Positions 17,151 through 26,216 are shown, counted from the stretch's first letter. The stretch is DNA of 64,000 nt from Streptomyces sp. PsTaAH-137 (GCF_003259365.1 NZ_QLLY01000015.1:124001-188000); one strand, 5' to 3'. Program-made: numbers and translations. The notes: generated by a model not told the origin, from the letters alone.

Positions 17151-17663
17151 TCAGCACCCCTCCGGTCCGGCCACCTCGACGACGTGGCCGAGATGCAACG
17201 GCGTTCGGTCCGGAGGGGTGGGGGCGAACAGGTCCGGCAGGAGTTCGGCCATGCGATGCGGACGCACGGACTCCTTCGTGACGGCGAGTTCCGGCACGGA
17301 CCACCAGTGATGACCGTAACGGGCCTCGGCCGGATCGATCTCCATCCGGGCCCGCTCGTCGGCCGTGACACGCACGACGCGGTACTCCTCGTGCTGGTCG
17401 AACCCGCGCCCGTCCACATGGAAGACGGTGTGCCGCGTCCAGACGAGGGGGCCGAGCCGGGTGTCGGGCAGCGACAGCCCCGTCTCCTCACGGATCTCGC
17501 GCACGGCCGCCGCCGGATGGCTCTCGCCCTCCTCCACGCCCCCGCCCACGGTGAACCACCAACGGGCCCCCGTCCGCCGCGGATCGCGTCCGCACAGCAA
17601 CAGCAGGCGGTCGCGGTCGTCGAGCAGGAGGACGCGGGAGGTGAGGCGCCGGGTCAGGGTCAT
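17151..17663 (-). CDS. NUDIX hydrolase
   Basis: Pyrophosphohydrolase of 170 residues. The Nudix box appears as GGGVEEGESHPAAAVREIREE plus T-G, matching Gx5Ex7REUxEExGU with the metal-binding Glu residues in place. Substrate specificity (damaged nucleotides, NDP-sugars or others) cannot be read. The ATG at 17663 has no good ribosome site, so it may be leaderless. It converges with the NlpC/P60 gene (22 bases between stops). Confidence 0.88.
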   Translation of the reverse strand: MTLTRRLTSRVLLLDDRDRLLLLCGRDPRRTGARWWFTVGGGVEEGESHPAAAVREIREETGLSLPDTRLGPLVWTRHTVFHVDGRGFDQHEEYRVVRVTADERARMEIDPAEARYGHHWWSVPELAVTKESVRPHRMAELLPDLFAPTPPDRTPLHLGHVVEVAGPEGC

Positions 17664-17738
17664 GACCACCGAGCGTAGGCGGAGCGGTTGCGGGGCAGGA
17701 CAGGGCGGGTGGAGCGGAGTCGGACGACGGGAGACGCG

Positions 17739-18503
17739 GTGCGCAGGATCGGTGTCATCGGGGTGGGCGAGCTGGGGCGGGCCCTCGTGGAGGGGGTGTG
17801 CGGTGGGAGGGGCGCGGCGCCGGAGGTGTTCCTGTCGCCGAGGAGCGCCCGTACCGTCGCCGAACTCGCCGAGCGGTACCCGTCCGTGCGCGTCTGCGCC
17901 GACAACCAGGAGGTCGTGGACCGCGCCGACCTCGTGATCGTCGCCGTGCGCCGGGCCGACCAGGACGCGGCCCTCGCCGGGCTGCGCGTGGCCGACGACA
18001 AGGTCGTGGTCAACGCCATGGCGGGCGTCCGCACCGACGCGCTGCGCCGGCTCCTCGGCACCGGCGCTCCGGTGATCAGGGTGATCCCGTTGCCGACCGT
18101 TCGCGAACGCCGGTCCGTGACCGTGACGTACCCCTCGCATCCTGAGGTGGACGCCCTCTTCGAGCATCTCGGCGGTGCTCTTCCCGTCGCGGACGAGGCC
18201 GCCTTCGACGTCTTCTCCGCGCTGACGGGGACGCTCACCACCCACCTCGCCTACCTCACCACGCTCACTGCCTGGGCGGCGGAGCACGACGTCCCCGCCG
18301 GCGACGCCGAGCGTTATGTGCGCGGACTGTTCCAGGGCCTCGGCCGCGCCCTGGGCGACGACAGCCGGGACCTGCGCAGGCTCGCCGCCGACCACGAGAC
18401 CCCGAAGGGCAACAACGAACGCATCCGCACCACGTGGTTCGACGACGACAACGCCGACGCCCTGAAGAAGGCACTCGACGGGCTGCTCGCCGATCTCGGC
18501 TAG
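17739..18503 (+). CDS. ProC-like NAD(P)-binding protein (P5C reductase family, divergent)
   Basis: Resembles pyrroline-5-carboxylate reductase: an N-terminal Rossmann motif IGVIGVGELGRALVEG, a middle VNAMAGVRTDALRRLLG, and a C-terminal helical dimer domain (VFSALTGTLTTHLAYLTTLT). The usual MPNTPA signature after the central strand is replaced by IPLPTV, and the cofactor loop VAVRRADQD differs from the usual VKP. A proline-making role is therefore doubtful and another imine or related substrate is possible. Start GTG 17739 has GGGAG 5 bases upstream. It ends 6 bases before the convergent esterase gene. Confidence 0.8.
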   Translation: MRRIGVIGVGELGRALVEGVCGGRGAAPEVFLSPRSARTVAELAERYPSVRVCADNQEVVDRADLVIVAVRRADQDAALAGLRVADDKVVVNAMAGVRTDALRRLLGTGAPVIRVIPLPTVRERRSVTVTYPSHPEVDALFEHLGGALPVADEAAFDVFSALTGTLTTHLAYLTTLTAWAAEHDVPAGDAERYVRGLFQGLGRALGDDSRDLRRLAADHETPKGNNERIRTTWFDDDNADALKKALDGLLADLG

Positions 18504-18509
18504 TCGGCG

Positions 18510-19733
18510 TCACCGCACCCGGGTCGGTGCCGCGGCCTGCGCCGTCCTGCGTGGTGGGCGCGGTGCCGGCGCCGTGTCCTGCGGGAACGTCAGCTGTTGT
18601 CCCATCCACTGCAACGCGGGCCCGATCTCCCGCACCCAGGTCGTGAAGTGATGGCTGCCGCGCGGCAGGATGATCCGGGCCGACGTCATCGGCGCCCGGA
18701 CCGCCTTGAGGAACTGCAGCGTGGGCCCGTAGTCCCGCTCGCCCTGCCGGCTGCTGGCCACCAGGACCGACACGCGCGGCACCGGCAGATGGCGCAGCCG
18801 CCAGATCAGATCGTGCCCTTCCCTGCGGCGCGCGGCGAGCGGTCCCGAACCGAACAGGCTGCCCGTCGTCAGATCGTCGCCGACCTTGTAGTCGCCGGAC
18901 AGCGTGGCGGCCGACGTGTAGACCTTCGGGTTCCGCAGCGCGAGCTGCAGGGCACAGCTTCCGCCCGACGAATAGCCGAGCGCACCCCAGGCGCTCGGGT
19001 CGTGCCCCACCCGGTACGCCGCCTTGACCGCCTCGGGCAGGTCCTCGGTGAAGAACGTCTCCGCCTGCGGGCCGCCCGGCACGTCCACGCACTCGGTGTC
19101 CCGGGGCGGCGCGATCGTCGGCCGCACCATCACGATCACCGTCGGCTGGAGCCGGTTGGCGCGCTCCAACTGCCCGGCGGTCTGCGGCACATGGAGGAAC
19201 GAGGCCAGGTTCATGATGCCGCCCGGATAGCCGCTGATCGCCACGATCACCGGGAAGCGCTGCCGGTGGAACTGGCGCTGGAAGTACTGCGGCGGCAGAT
19301 ACACGAACGCCGGATCGATCGCGCGGGTGCGCCGCCCGATGATGCGCACCGACTCCACCCGCCCCACCTTCGCGGGCGGCCCCACGGGCAGCCCCTTCAC
19401 GCGGTCCAGGCCCTGCGGACCGGCGGGCTGCACCAGCGCGGTGTGCCCGGCGTAGACGCCGCTTCCGGTGCCGAGTTCGGCGATGTGCGCGGGCGCCGTC
19501 GACACATGGCCGAGCAGTTCGTCCCAGGTGCCGTAGAACTCGAACTCGCCGTTCACCGCCACCGCGCACGCCACGAGCACGGCGCACTGCGTCACCACGA
19601 TCGCCCCCAGCCTGCCGAGCACGGGCAGCGGTCCCCGGCTCGCGAGCCGGGGCCACAGCCACACCGTCAGACCCACGCAGCCCAGTGCCATCAGCACCGC
19701 CGCGTACAGCAACGCCCGACTCGTCAGCCCCAT
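18510..19733 (-). CDS. Membrane-anchored alpha/beta-hydrolase (esterase D/FrmB-like)
   Basis: A 407-residue protein with two N-terminal membrane helices (about 5-27 and 38-60), so the catalytic domain is probably outside the membrane. The nucleophile elbow is GYSSGG, and the C-terminal RGSHHFTTW carries the histidine; an Asp is expected in the intervening loop. This resembles the Streptomyces esterases related to mycolyltransferase/S-formylglutathione hydrolase. ATG 19733 has GAGGAG 8 bases upstream. Substrate unknown. It is divergent from the DUF2156 gene. Confidence 0.82.
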   Translation of the reverse strand: MGLTSRALLYAAVLMALGCVGLTVWLWPRLASRGPLPVLGRLGAIVVTQCAVLVACAVAVNGEFEFYGTWDELLGHVSTAPAHIAELGTGSGVYAGHTALVQPAGPQGLDRVKGLPVGPPAKVGRVESVRIIGRRTRAIDPAFVYLPPQYFQRQFHRQRFPVIVAISGYPGGIMNLASFLHVPQTAGQLERANRLQPTVIVMVRPTIAPPRDTECVDVPGGPQAETFFTEDLPEAVKAAYRVGHDPSAWGALGYSSGGSCALQLALRNPKVYTSAATLSGDYKVGDDLTTGSLFGSGPLAARRREGHDLIWRLRHLPVPRVSVLVASSRQGERDYGPTLQFLKAVRAPMTSARIILPRGSHHFTTWVREIGPALQWMGQQLTFPQDTAPAPRPPRRTAQAAAPTRVR

Positions 19734-19895
19734 CCGCACTACTCCTCTCGCCCGGGGCGGCGCCCCGCCGAACCCGCAGCCTCCTCCGGTGAAGAGACCA
19801 CGCGCGGCAGGCCGGTTGGCCACGGCGCGGCTTCTTACCCTCCTCCTCACCGGCTCTTACTCCACCGGTGTGCGGCGTCCCTACGCTCGGCGGCT

Positions 19896-21674
19896 GTGAA
19901 ACCTCGCCCTGCCGCCGTGGCCGGTCACACGTGCCTGTTCATCGGGCTCCTCGACATCGCGACGGCCGTCTTCCCGCACGTCCGCGTCACCCGCATCGAG
20001 CGCATCGCGCCCTATGTCCCCGGGCTCGCCGACGACATCGCCCGTGCCGCCGCGCTCGCCTCGGGCCTCCTCCTCGTCCTGCTCGCCCGCGGCCTGCGCC
20101 GCCGCAAACGGCGCGCCTGGGAGGCCGCCGTCACCCTGCTCGCGGCGAGCGCCGTCGTCCAGGGACTGCGCCACCACGCGTTCGTCGCCGCCGCCGTCTC
20201 CGCGCTGCTGTGCGCCGGACTCGTCGTGTTCCGGGGCGAGTTCCACGCCCGCAGCGACCCGCGCGGCCGCATCCGCGCCCTCAGCAACCTGCTCGTCCTC
20301 GGCACCCTCAGCTTCGGCATCGGCCTGCTGATCGTCGGGGTGCGCGCGGGCGACGAGGCCGGCGGCAGCATCTCGTTCGGCGACCGGGTCCAGCAGGTGG
20401 CGTACGGGCTCGTCGGAGCCGGTGGGCCGCTGACGTACGCGTCCGAGGGCGTCGGCGACGCCGTGCACCTGTCGCTGCTCGCACTCGGTCTGGTCACCGG
20501 CGCCACCACGACGTACCTCGTGCTGCGTCCGGTGCGGCTCGTGCCCGCGGACGGCTCGGCCCGGCTGCGCGCCCTCCTCGACCGTGAGGGCCGGCGCGAC
20601 TCGCTCGGCTACTTCGCGCTGCGCGGCGACAAGTCCGTCCTGTTCTCACCGACGGGCAAGGCCGCCATCGGCTACCGGGTCGTGTCCGGCGTCGCCCTCG
20701 CCGGCGGCGACCCGATCGGCGACCCCGAGGCGTGGCCCGGCGCCATCAAGGAGTTCCTCGGCCACTGCGAGCGGCACGCCTGGACGCCCGCGGTCATGGG
20801 GTGCAGCGAACTCGGCGGCCAGGTGTGGATCCGCGAAGGGGGCCTCAGGGCGCTGGAACTGGGCGACGAGGCCATCGTCGACTGCTCCGCGTTCAGCCTC
20901 TCCGGACGCGCCATGCGCAACGTACGCCAGATGGTGCACCGCATCGAACGCGCCGGATACTCCTGCCGCACCCGCCGTGTCCGCGACCTCGACGACGCCG
21001 AGAAACAGCAGTTGCGCGAGGCCGCCGCGGCCTGGCGGGGGAGCGCCACCGAGCGCGGGTTCTCCATGGCGCTCGGCCGCTTCGGCGACCCGGCCGACGG
21101 GGACTGCGTCGTCGTCACCGCCCACCAGAAGGACGCGGCCGGACACGAACAGGTCCGCGCCCTGCTGCACTTCGTGCCCTGGGGCGACGACGGACTCTCC
21201 CTCGACCTGATGCGCCGCGACCGCACCGCCGAACCCGGCCTGAACGAACTCCTCATCGTCGCCGCCCTGCGCGACGCGCCCGCCCTCGGCATCAGCCGCG
21301 TCTCCCTCAACTTCGCGGTCTTCCGCGCCGCGCTGGCCCGCGGGGAACGGCTCGGCGCGGGACCGGTGCTGAGAGTGTGGCGGTCGCTGCTCGTCTTCGT
21401 CTCCCGCTGGTTCCAGATCGAGTCGCTGTACCGGTTCAACGCCAAGTTCCGGCCCGAGTGGCAGCCCCGGTTCGTCGTCTACCCCACCGCCCGGGACCTG
21501 CCGCGCATCGGTTGGGCCTGCCTCCAGGCCGAGGCGTTCGTGGTGCTGCCCCGGCCCGCGGAGCGCCTGCGCCAGTGGACGCGGGCCCGGCGCCGGCCGT
21601 TCACCCGGCCACCGGGAGCGGGAACCGCACACCGGTCAGCCGCTCTGACACCTCCCACAGGCGGCGGCCGGTAG
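19896..21674 (+). CDS. Membrane protein with DUF2156/phosphatidylglycerol lysyltransferase-like domain
   Basis: About 592 residues. The N-terminal 220 contain five or six hydrophobic helices, and the C-terminal 350 form a tandem GNAT-like DUF2156 domain as in MprF/LysX proteins (for example YFALRGDKSVLFSPTGKAA, and LHFVPWGDDGLSLDLMRRD near the acceptor site). Members transfer amino acids from aminoacyl-tRNA to lipids, altering surface charge and giving resistance to cationic peptides. No lysyl-tRNA synthetase domain is fused here. GTG 19896 has TACGCT close upstream, suggesting a leaderless transcript. Its 3' end overlaps the opposite-strand SDR gene by 74 bases. Confidence 0.85.
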   Translation: MKPRPAAVAGHTCLFIGLLDIATAVFPHVRVTRIERIAPYVPGLADDIARAAALASGLLLVLLARGLRRRKRRAWEAAVTLLAASAVVQGLRHHAFVAAAVSALLCAGLVVFRGEFHARSDPRGRIRALSNLLVLGTLSFGIGLLIVGVRAGDEAGGSISFGDRVQQVAYGLVGAGGPLTYASEGVGDAVHLSLLALGLVTGATTTYLVLRPVRLVPADGSARLRALLDREGRRDSLGYFALRGDKSVLFSPTGKAAIGYRVVSGVALAGGDPIGDPEAWPGAIKEFLGHCERHAWTPAVMGCSELGGQVWIREGGLRALELGDEAIVDCSAFSLSGRAMRNVRQMVHRIERAGYSCRTRRVRDLDDAEKQQLREAAAAWRGSATERGFSMALGRFGDPADGDCVVVTAHQKDAAGHEQVRALLHFVPWGDDGLSLDLMRRDRTAEPGLNELLIVAALRDAPALGISRVSLNFAVFRAALARGERLGAGPVLRVWRSLLVFVSRWFQIESLYRFNAKFRPEWQPRFVVYPTARDLPRIGWACLQAEAFVVLPRPAERLRQWTRARRRPFTRPPGAGTAHRSAALTPPTGGGR

Positions 21675-22533
21675 CGGCGTCCGTGGCGCGCGGCGCGGCT
21701 TCGACCCGGGCCGGCGCCCCGCGCAGCTCACCCTTGCCGCCCGGCGCGATGAACTCGCCGCCCCGGACGCCCGGTTCGGTCGCCGCGTAGAGCACGGGCA
21801 GCGCGCCGTCGGCCGGTTTCCGGGCGAGTGGCGCGAGCACCCGCCCGTAGAGCAGCCGGGCCGTCGCGACCGGAGTTCCCTTCTGCAGATTCGACGCCAC
21901 GAACCCGGGATGCGCGAGCACGCTGCGCACGGGACTGTCGGTCAGCGCGAGGAGCCGGTGCAGATGCAGTCCGAAGACGGCGTTCGCGAGTTTCGACTGG
22001 TTGTAGTGCCCCATGGGGGAGTACGCGCGCTCCCCGTCCAGATCGTGGAAGTCGATCCGGCCCTGCCGGTGGTTGGGCGAACTCACCGTCACCACCCGGG
22101 GGTTGTCGCCCTGGTCGAGCAGCCCGAGCAGGAGCCCGGTGAGCGCGAAGTGCCCCAGATGGTTCGTCGCGAACTGCACCTCGTGGCCCTGCCCGTTGAG
22201 CGTGCGCGGCGGTGCCATCACCCCGGCGTTGTTGACGAGGAGGTCCAGCCGCTGCCGCCCGGCCCGCATCCCGTCGGCGAACGCGCGGACGGAGTCGAGG
22301 TCGGCCAGGTCCAGGTGGTGCACGTCGAGCCGGGCGCCCGGGAACTCGGCGGTGATCCCGGCGGCGGCACGGCGGCCCCGGTCGACGTCGCGCACCGCGA
22401 GCACCACCCGCGCGCCGTGCCGCGCGAGCGCCCGTGCGGTCGCGAGCCCCACCCCGCTGTTCGCCCCCGTGACGACGGCCGTGCGGCCGCTCTGGTCGGG
22501 GATCCGGTCGTCTGTCCATCGCTCCCGTGTCAT
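21601..22533 (-). CDS. SDR family oxidoreductase (protochlorophyllide reductase/retinol dehydrogenase-like)
   Basis: Short-chain dehydrogenase of 310 residues. The cofactor motif TGANSGVG, the NNAGVM strand, and the catalytic Ser (VTVSSPNH) with YNQSK (Tyr-x-x-x-Lys) are all present. The length and C-terminal extension place it with the longer SDRs that resemble retinol dehydrogenases. ATG 22533 lacks a ribosome site and may be leaderless. It is divergent from a TetR gene with a palindromic site between them, so it is the probable target of that regulator. The last 74 bases overlap the DUF2156 gene on the other strand. Confidence 0.9.
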   Translation of the reverse strand: MTRERWTDDRIPDQSGRTAVVTGANSGVGLATARALARHGARVVLAVRDVDRGRRAAAGITAEFPGARLDVHHLDLADLDSVRAFADGMRAGRQRLDLLVNNAGVMAPPRTLNGQGHEVQFATNHLGHFALTGLLLGLLDQGDNPRVVTVSSPNHRQGRIDFHDLDGERAYSPMGHYNQSKLANAVFGLHLHRLLALTDSPVRSVLAHPGFVASNLQKGTPVATARLLYGRVLAPLARKPADGALPVLYAATEPGVRGGEFIAPGGKGELRGAPARVEAAPRATDAATGRRLWEVSERLTGVRFPLPVAG

Positions 22534-22551
22534 GTGGCACAGATTGACGTT

Positions 22552-22589
22552 GATGGCACTTGGTGTCAAGAAGTGCTTCCGGTGCCATC
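22552..22589. promoter_or_regulatory. Inverted repeat between SDR and TetR genes
   Basis: GATGGCAC (22552-22559) and GTGCCATC (22582-22589) are perfect 8-base arms. Inside them lies CTTG-GTGT-CAAG (22559-22570). The position covers both divergent promoters, as expected for a TetR autoregulator controlling the SDR gene. Confidence 0.6.
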
Positions 22590-22615
22590 GAAGGCACGGC
22601 AGGTACGATGCGGGG

Positions 22616-23245
22616 GTGAGCACCCGAGCTGAGTCGACCCTGGCCGAGCGCAAGCGGCAGCTCGTCGCCGACGAACTGACCGAGGCAGCGCTGCAGTTGC
22701 TCGCCATCAGAGGCTTCGACGCTGTCACCGTCGACGAGATCGTGGCGTCCGCCGGGGTCTCGAAGCGGACGTTCTTCCGGTACTTCAGGTCCAAGGAGGA
22801 CGTCGTCGTCCAGTTCCTGGCGGGGATGGGCGACGACATGCGGACCGCGCTCGCGGCCCGGCCGGCCGACGAAACGCCGGCCGAGGCGCTGTTGCAGACC
22901 GTCCGCGTGCCCGTCACCACCTGTGCCGCGGACTCGGAGCGGGCGCTGCGCGTGGTCCGGCTGATCCTGCGCACCCCGGCGCTGCTCGCCAGGTTCCTGG
23001 AGCGCCAGGACCGCTGGCGCGACGACCTCGCGGCGGAGCTGGCCCGCAGGACCGGCCGCGACCCCGCCACCGACCTCTACCCGGCGCTGGCCGCGGGCGC
23101 CGCCCTCACCGCGTTCCACGTCGTCCTCCAGCGCTGGAGCGCGGGCGACGCGGCGCGGGACCCGGTGGCCCTCCTCGACGAGGCGTTCGCCGTGGTGGCG
23201 CCCGCCCTCGATCCCGCGCCCCCGCGGGCGCCGGCACACCGATAG
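22616..23245 (+). CDS. TetR family transcriptional regulator
   Basis: A 209-residue repressor. The N-terminal helix-turn-helix reads LAIRGFDAVTVDEIVASAGV then SKRTFFRYFRSKEDV, a standard TetR signature. The C-terminal ligand domain is of the MftR/TetR_C type. GTG 22616 lies 6 bases after TACGAT (22604-22609), so the mRNA is probably leaderless. Divergent from the SDR gene with a shared inverted repeat, which suggests it represses both itself and the SDR. Ligand unknown. Confidence 0.9.
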   Translation: MSTRAESTLAERKRQLVADELTEAALQLLAIRGFDAVTVDEIVASAGVSKRTFFRYFRSKEDVVVQFLAGMGDDMRTALAARPADETPAEALLQTVRVPVTTCAADSERALRVVRLILRTPALLARFLERQDRWRDDLAAELARRTGRDPATDLYPALAAGAALTAFHVVLQRWSAGDAARDPVALLDEAFAVVAPALDPAPPRAPAHR

Positions 23246-23330
23246 CGGACCCGGGCCCGCGCGCCTAGCGTGGGTACCGAAGCCGCCGGGCCCATCGCCG
23301 CCCGGCACCCCCACGGAAGGGTGTCGCGTC

Positions 23331-24125
23331 ATGTCCGTACGTCCCGAGGGCACGCCCATCTGGGCCGACGCCATGTATCCGGACCTGGAGGCGGCGAAGG
23401 CCTTCTACAGCGAGCTGTTCGGCTGGACCTACGATCCGGGGGCCGCGGAGTTCGGCAACTACACGCAGGCCAAGAACGCCGACGGCAAGCACGTCGCCGC
23501 CCTCGTGCCGCAGATGCCCGGCGCGGAGGGCGTCCCGCCGTCCTGGAACCTCTACCTCGCCGCCCCCGACGTCGCTGCCACCGCAGGGAAGGTCACCGGC
23601 GCGGGCGGCACCCTCATGATGGAGCCGATGCCGGTCGCCGACTTCGGCACCATGGTCACCGTCCAGGACCCGGCGGGCGTCATGTTCAGCCTCTGGCAGC
23701 CCGGCACGCACGAGGGCTTCGAGGCGGTCAACGGACCCGGCGCGTTCTGCTGGGCCGAGGTCAACACCCGCGACGCCGCCAAGACCGACGCGTTCTTCAC
23801 CTCCGTCTTCCCCTACGACGCCAAGAAGGTCGCCGACGAGGAGGTCGACTTCCACGTCTGGATGCTCGACGACGCGCCCGCCCTCGGCCGGATGCAGATG
23901 GGCGACAACTTCCCCGAGCACGTGCCGTCGTACGTCAACGTGTACTTCGTCGTCGAGGACTGCGACGACGCCGTGGCCACCGTCCAGCGACTCGGCGGCA
24001 AGCTGCACTTCGGGCCGATGGACAGCCCGTTCGGCCGGATGGCCTCGGTCGCCGACCCGCAGGGCTGCGCGTTCTCCGTCATCGACGTCACGAAGACCCA
24101 GGGCGAGATGCCGCCCATGGAGTGA
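23331..24125 (+). CDS. Two-domain VOC (glyoxalase/bleomycin-resistance fold) protein
   Basis: Protein of 264 residues with two tandem vicinal-oxygen-chelate modules (about 8-120 and 135-258). The first has IWADAMYPDLEAAKAFYSEL followed by GWTYDP, the second AFCWAEVNTRDAAKTDAFF. Both end in the FSLW or FSVID pattern. The metal-binding residues typical of true glyoxalases are not obvious, so an enzyme, a binding or a resistance protein are all possible. AAGGG precedes the ATG at 8 bases. It converges with the deformylase gene with only 3 bases between stops. Confidence 0.88.
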   Translation: MSVRPEGTPIWADAMYPDLEAAKAFYSELFGWTYDPGAAEFGNYTQAKNADGKHVAALVPQMPGAEGVPPSWNLYLAAPDVAATAGKVTGAGGTLMMEPMPVADFGTMVTVQDPAGVMFSLWQPGTHEGFEAVNGPGAFCWAEVNTRDAAKTDAFFTSVFPYDAKKVADEEVDFHVWMLDDAPALGRMQMGDNFPEHVPSYVNVYFVVEDCDDAVATVQRLGGKLHFGPMDSPFGRMASVADPQGCAFSVIDVTKTQGEMPPME

Positions 24126-24128
24126 CGG

Positions 24129-24782
24129 TCAGCCGGACTCCGGCAGCGGGAACCCCAGCTCGGCCGCGGCTTGCCGGGGCGTCGGCTGCGCCCAGCGCTC
24201 CACCGCCTCCTGGGTCTGCGTGGACGACAGGGAGCGCAGTTCGGCCCGGTCCAGGTACAGCGTGCCGTTCAGGTGGTCGGTCTCGTGCTGCACGATCCGC
24301 GCGGGCCAGCCGCCGACCTCCTCGTCGACGGCGCGCCCGTGCTCGTCCAGGGCGCGCAGCCGCACCCGCTCGTGCCGGGCGACCACCGCCTGGTAGCCCG
24401 GCACGCTGAGGCACCCCTCGTAGAACGCCACCCGGCGCCCGCCCGCGTCCTCGTACGACGGATTGACCAGCACCCGGAACGGCAGGGGCACCCGGCCCCG
24501 GGCCGCCCGCACCTCCTCGGTCACCGTCGCGGCGTCCTCCAGCACCGCGAGCCGCAGCGCCACCCCGATCTGCGGCGCGGCGAGCCCGACGCCCGGCGCC
24601 GCGTGCATGGTGCGGCGCATCACCTCGACCAGCCGGGCGAGGAGGACGTCGGAGAGCTGCCCGTCGACGGGCTCGGCGGGGCGGCGCAGCACCGGGTCGC
24701 CGGCGGCGACGATCGGCAGGGTGCCCTCGTCGGCGGTGGCGAGCAGCGCCTCGACCTGGTCATGGAGTGGCATCGTCGGCAT
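24129..24782 (-). CDS. def: Peptide deformylase
   Basis: Removes the formyl group from the N-terminal methionine of new proteins. The three family motifs are present: GVGLAAPQIG, EGCLSVPG (zinc/iron ligand Cys) and QHETDHLNG (two His ligands and the catalytic Glu). Length about 217 residues from ATG 24782; ATG 24773 is an alternative. On the minus strand TTGCCG/CATGCT with 18-base spacing lies just before the start, fitting a leaderless mRNA. Streptomyces usually encode several deformylases, so this may be a secondary copy. Confidence 0.93.
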   Translation of the reverse strand: MPTMPLHDQVEALLATADEGTLPIVAAGDPVLRRPAEPVDGQLSDVLLARLVEVMRRTMHAAPGVGLAAPQIGVALRLAVLEDAATVTEEVRAARGRVPLPFRVLVNPSYEDAGGRRVAFYEGCLSVPGYQAVVARHERVRLRALDEHGRAVDEEVGGWPARIVQHETDHLNGTLYLDRAELRSLSSTQTQEAVERWAQPTPRQAAAELGFPLPESG

Positions 24783-24959
24783 CGCGCCAGCATGCCAAGC
24801 GCGATCACCGCCCGGCAACGCCGGACCGTGCGACCGGCATGACGGCGCGATGAACACATTGCAGGCTCGTGAACACCCTGCGCGCACGGGAATGAAATGA
24901 CCCGACCATTGGGTTTGATGGTGCCGGGACACGATTCACCACGCGCGAAGGGGACCGGC

Positions 24960-25715
24960 ATGACGCAGACGTACGAGGAGCACGGGGGCGACGCCCTTCC
25001 CGTTCCCGGGACGCACCCGCTGGACAATCCCGCGTACGCCGCGCTGACCGGCCCGCACGCGCACTTCGCCGAGCGGAGCGGCCGGGTGCTGCGCTATCCG
25101 TCCGATGTCACGCCGTGGGTGGCCCTGCCCGACGACGTCACGGCCGCGGACTGGGCGGACCTCGCCGCGTTCGCCGACGCCGACGGCGCCGTGCCGGTCC
25201 TCGGCACGAGCGCGGAACTGCCCGCGGGCTGGGACGCCGTCTTCGACATTCCCGGAGTGCAGTTCGTCGACGACACCGTGGACGCGGCGCACGACCCGGA
25301 GGCGGTGCGGCTGACCGAGGCCGACGTGCCGGAGATGCTGGACCTGGTGGCCCGCACCCAGCCGGGGCCGTTCGAGGTGCGCACCATCGAGCTCGGTACG
25401 TATCTGGGGATTCGGCGCGACGGTGTGCTGGCCGCCATGGCGGGGGAGCGGCTGCACCCGCCGGGCTTCACCGAGATCAGCGCGGTCTGCACCGACCCCG
25501 CGTTCCGGGGGCAGGGGCTCGGGGGCCGTCTGGTGCGGGCCGTGGCCGCCGGGATCCGGGAGCGCGGCGAGACGCCGTTCCTGCACACCGGTGCGGCCAA
25601 CACGAACGCGATCCGGCTGTACGAGTCGCTCGGCTTCCGGCTGCGGCGCACCACGCGGTTCCGCACCGCGCGGGTGCCGGCGGGTCTTCAGTCCTCCCGC
25701 GCGGCCTCGTTGTAG
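24960..25715 (+). CDS. GNAT family N-acetyltransferase
   Basis: A 251-residue acetyltransferase whose GNAT domain fills the C-terminal 140 residues. The acetyl-CoA loop VCTDPAFRGQGLGGRLVRAV and the later TGAANTNAIRLYESLGF are strongly typical. The N-terminal 100 residues form an extra domain, as in the FR47/MshD-like group. ATG 24960 is preceded by GAAGGGGA. The last 28 bases overlap the 3' end of the convergent MarR gene. Substrate unknown. Confidence 0.87.
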   Translation: MTQTYEEHGGDALPVPGTHPLDNPAYAALTGPHAHFAERSGRVLRYPSDVTPWVALPDDVTAADWADLAAFADADGAVPVLGTSAELPAGWDAVFDIPGVQFVDDTVDAAHDPEAVRLTEADVPEMLDLVARTQPGPFEVRTIELGTYLGIRRDGVLAAMAGERLHPPGFTEISAVCTDPAFRGQGLGGRLVRAVAAGIRERGETPFLHTGAANTNAIRLYESLGFRLRRTTRFRTARVPAGLQSSRAASL

Positions 25716-26116
25716 CGCACCAGGTAGTCGGCGAACCGGGCGAGATCGTCCGCCGGCCAGTCCGTCAGGCGGTCCCCGAAGAGCCGGCGGCGGCTCACCG
25801 TCACCTGCCGCAGGATCTCGGCGCCGGCCTCTGTCGGGTGCAGGACCTGGACCCGGTGGTCGTCCGGGGCCACCCGTCGCACCACGAGGCCGGAGCGTTC
25901 CAGCGCCGAGACCTGGCGGCTGACCGTCGACTTGTCCAGCGCGTAGTGCGCCGCGAGGTCCGTGGCTCGGCAGCCGCCCCGCTCGTCGAGATGGCTGAGC
26001 AGGGTGTACGACACCAGCGACAGCTCGGGGTGGATCCGCGCCGCCGTCGCCCTCGCGCGACGCGAGAAGGACGTCAGCTCCCGCTGAATGACCTCCACGG
26101 CCGATTCCCGCTCCAC
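25688..26116 (-). CDS. MarR family transcriptional regulator
   Basis: A 142-residue winged-helix repressor. The recognition helix region is ATDLAAHYALDKSTVSRQVS, and the wing is VVRRVAPDDHRVQ. The start is GTG 26116 with AAAGGAG 5 bases upstream, in preference to the in-frame GTG at 26131. A palindrome GTTGCAGTCTACAAC just upstream is a likely autoregulatory site. The half-site GTCTACAAC recurs before the FadH-like gene at 27599, so that gene is a candidate target. Confidence 0.9.
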   Translation of the reverse strand: MERESAVEVIQRELTSFSRRARATAARIHPELSLVSYTLLSHLDERGGCRATDLAAHYALDKSTVSRQVSALERSGLVVRRVAPDDHRVQVLHPTEAGAEILRQVTVSRRRLFGDRLTDWPADDLARFADYLVRYNEAARED

Positions 26117-26138
26117 GACGGCTCCTTTCACCCGTTTC

Positions 26139-26153
26139 GTTGCAGTCTACAAC
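26139..26153. promoter_or_regulatory. Probable MarR operator
   Basis: GTTGCAGTCTACAAC is an imperfect 15-base palindrome (GTTG/CAAC ends) 23 bases upstream of the MarR start. Its right half GTCTACAAC is repeated exactly at 27558-27566. Confidence 0.55.
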
Positions 26154-26216
26154 TGGGCTGCGTCGTGCTTCGTCTGCGGCTCCATCTCATCGGGAGGCGG
26201 CGCGGAGCGCCTGCCT

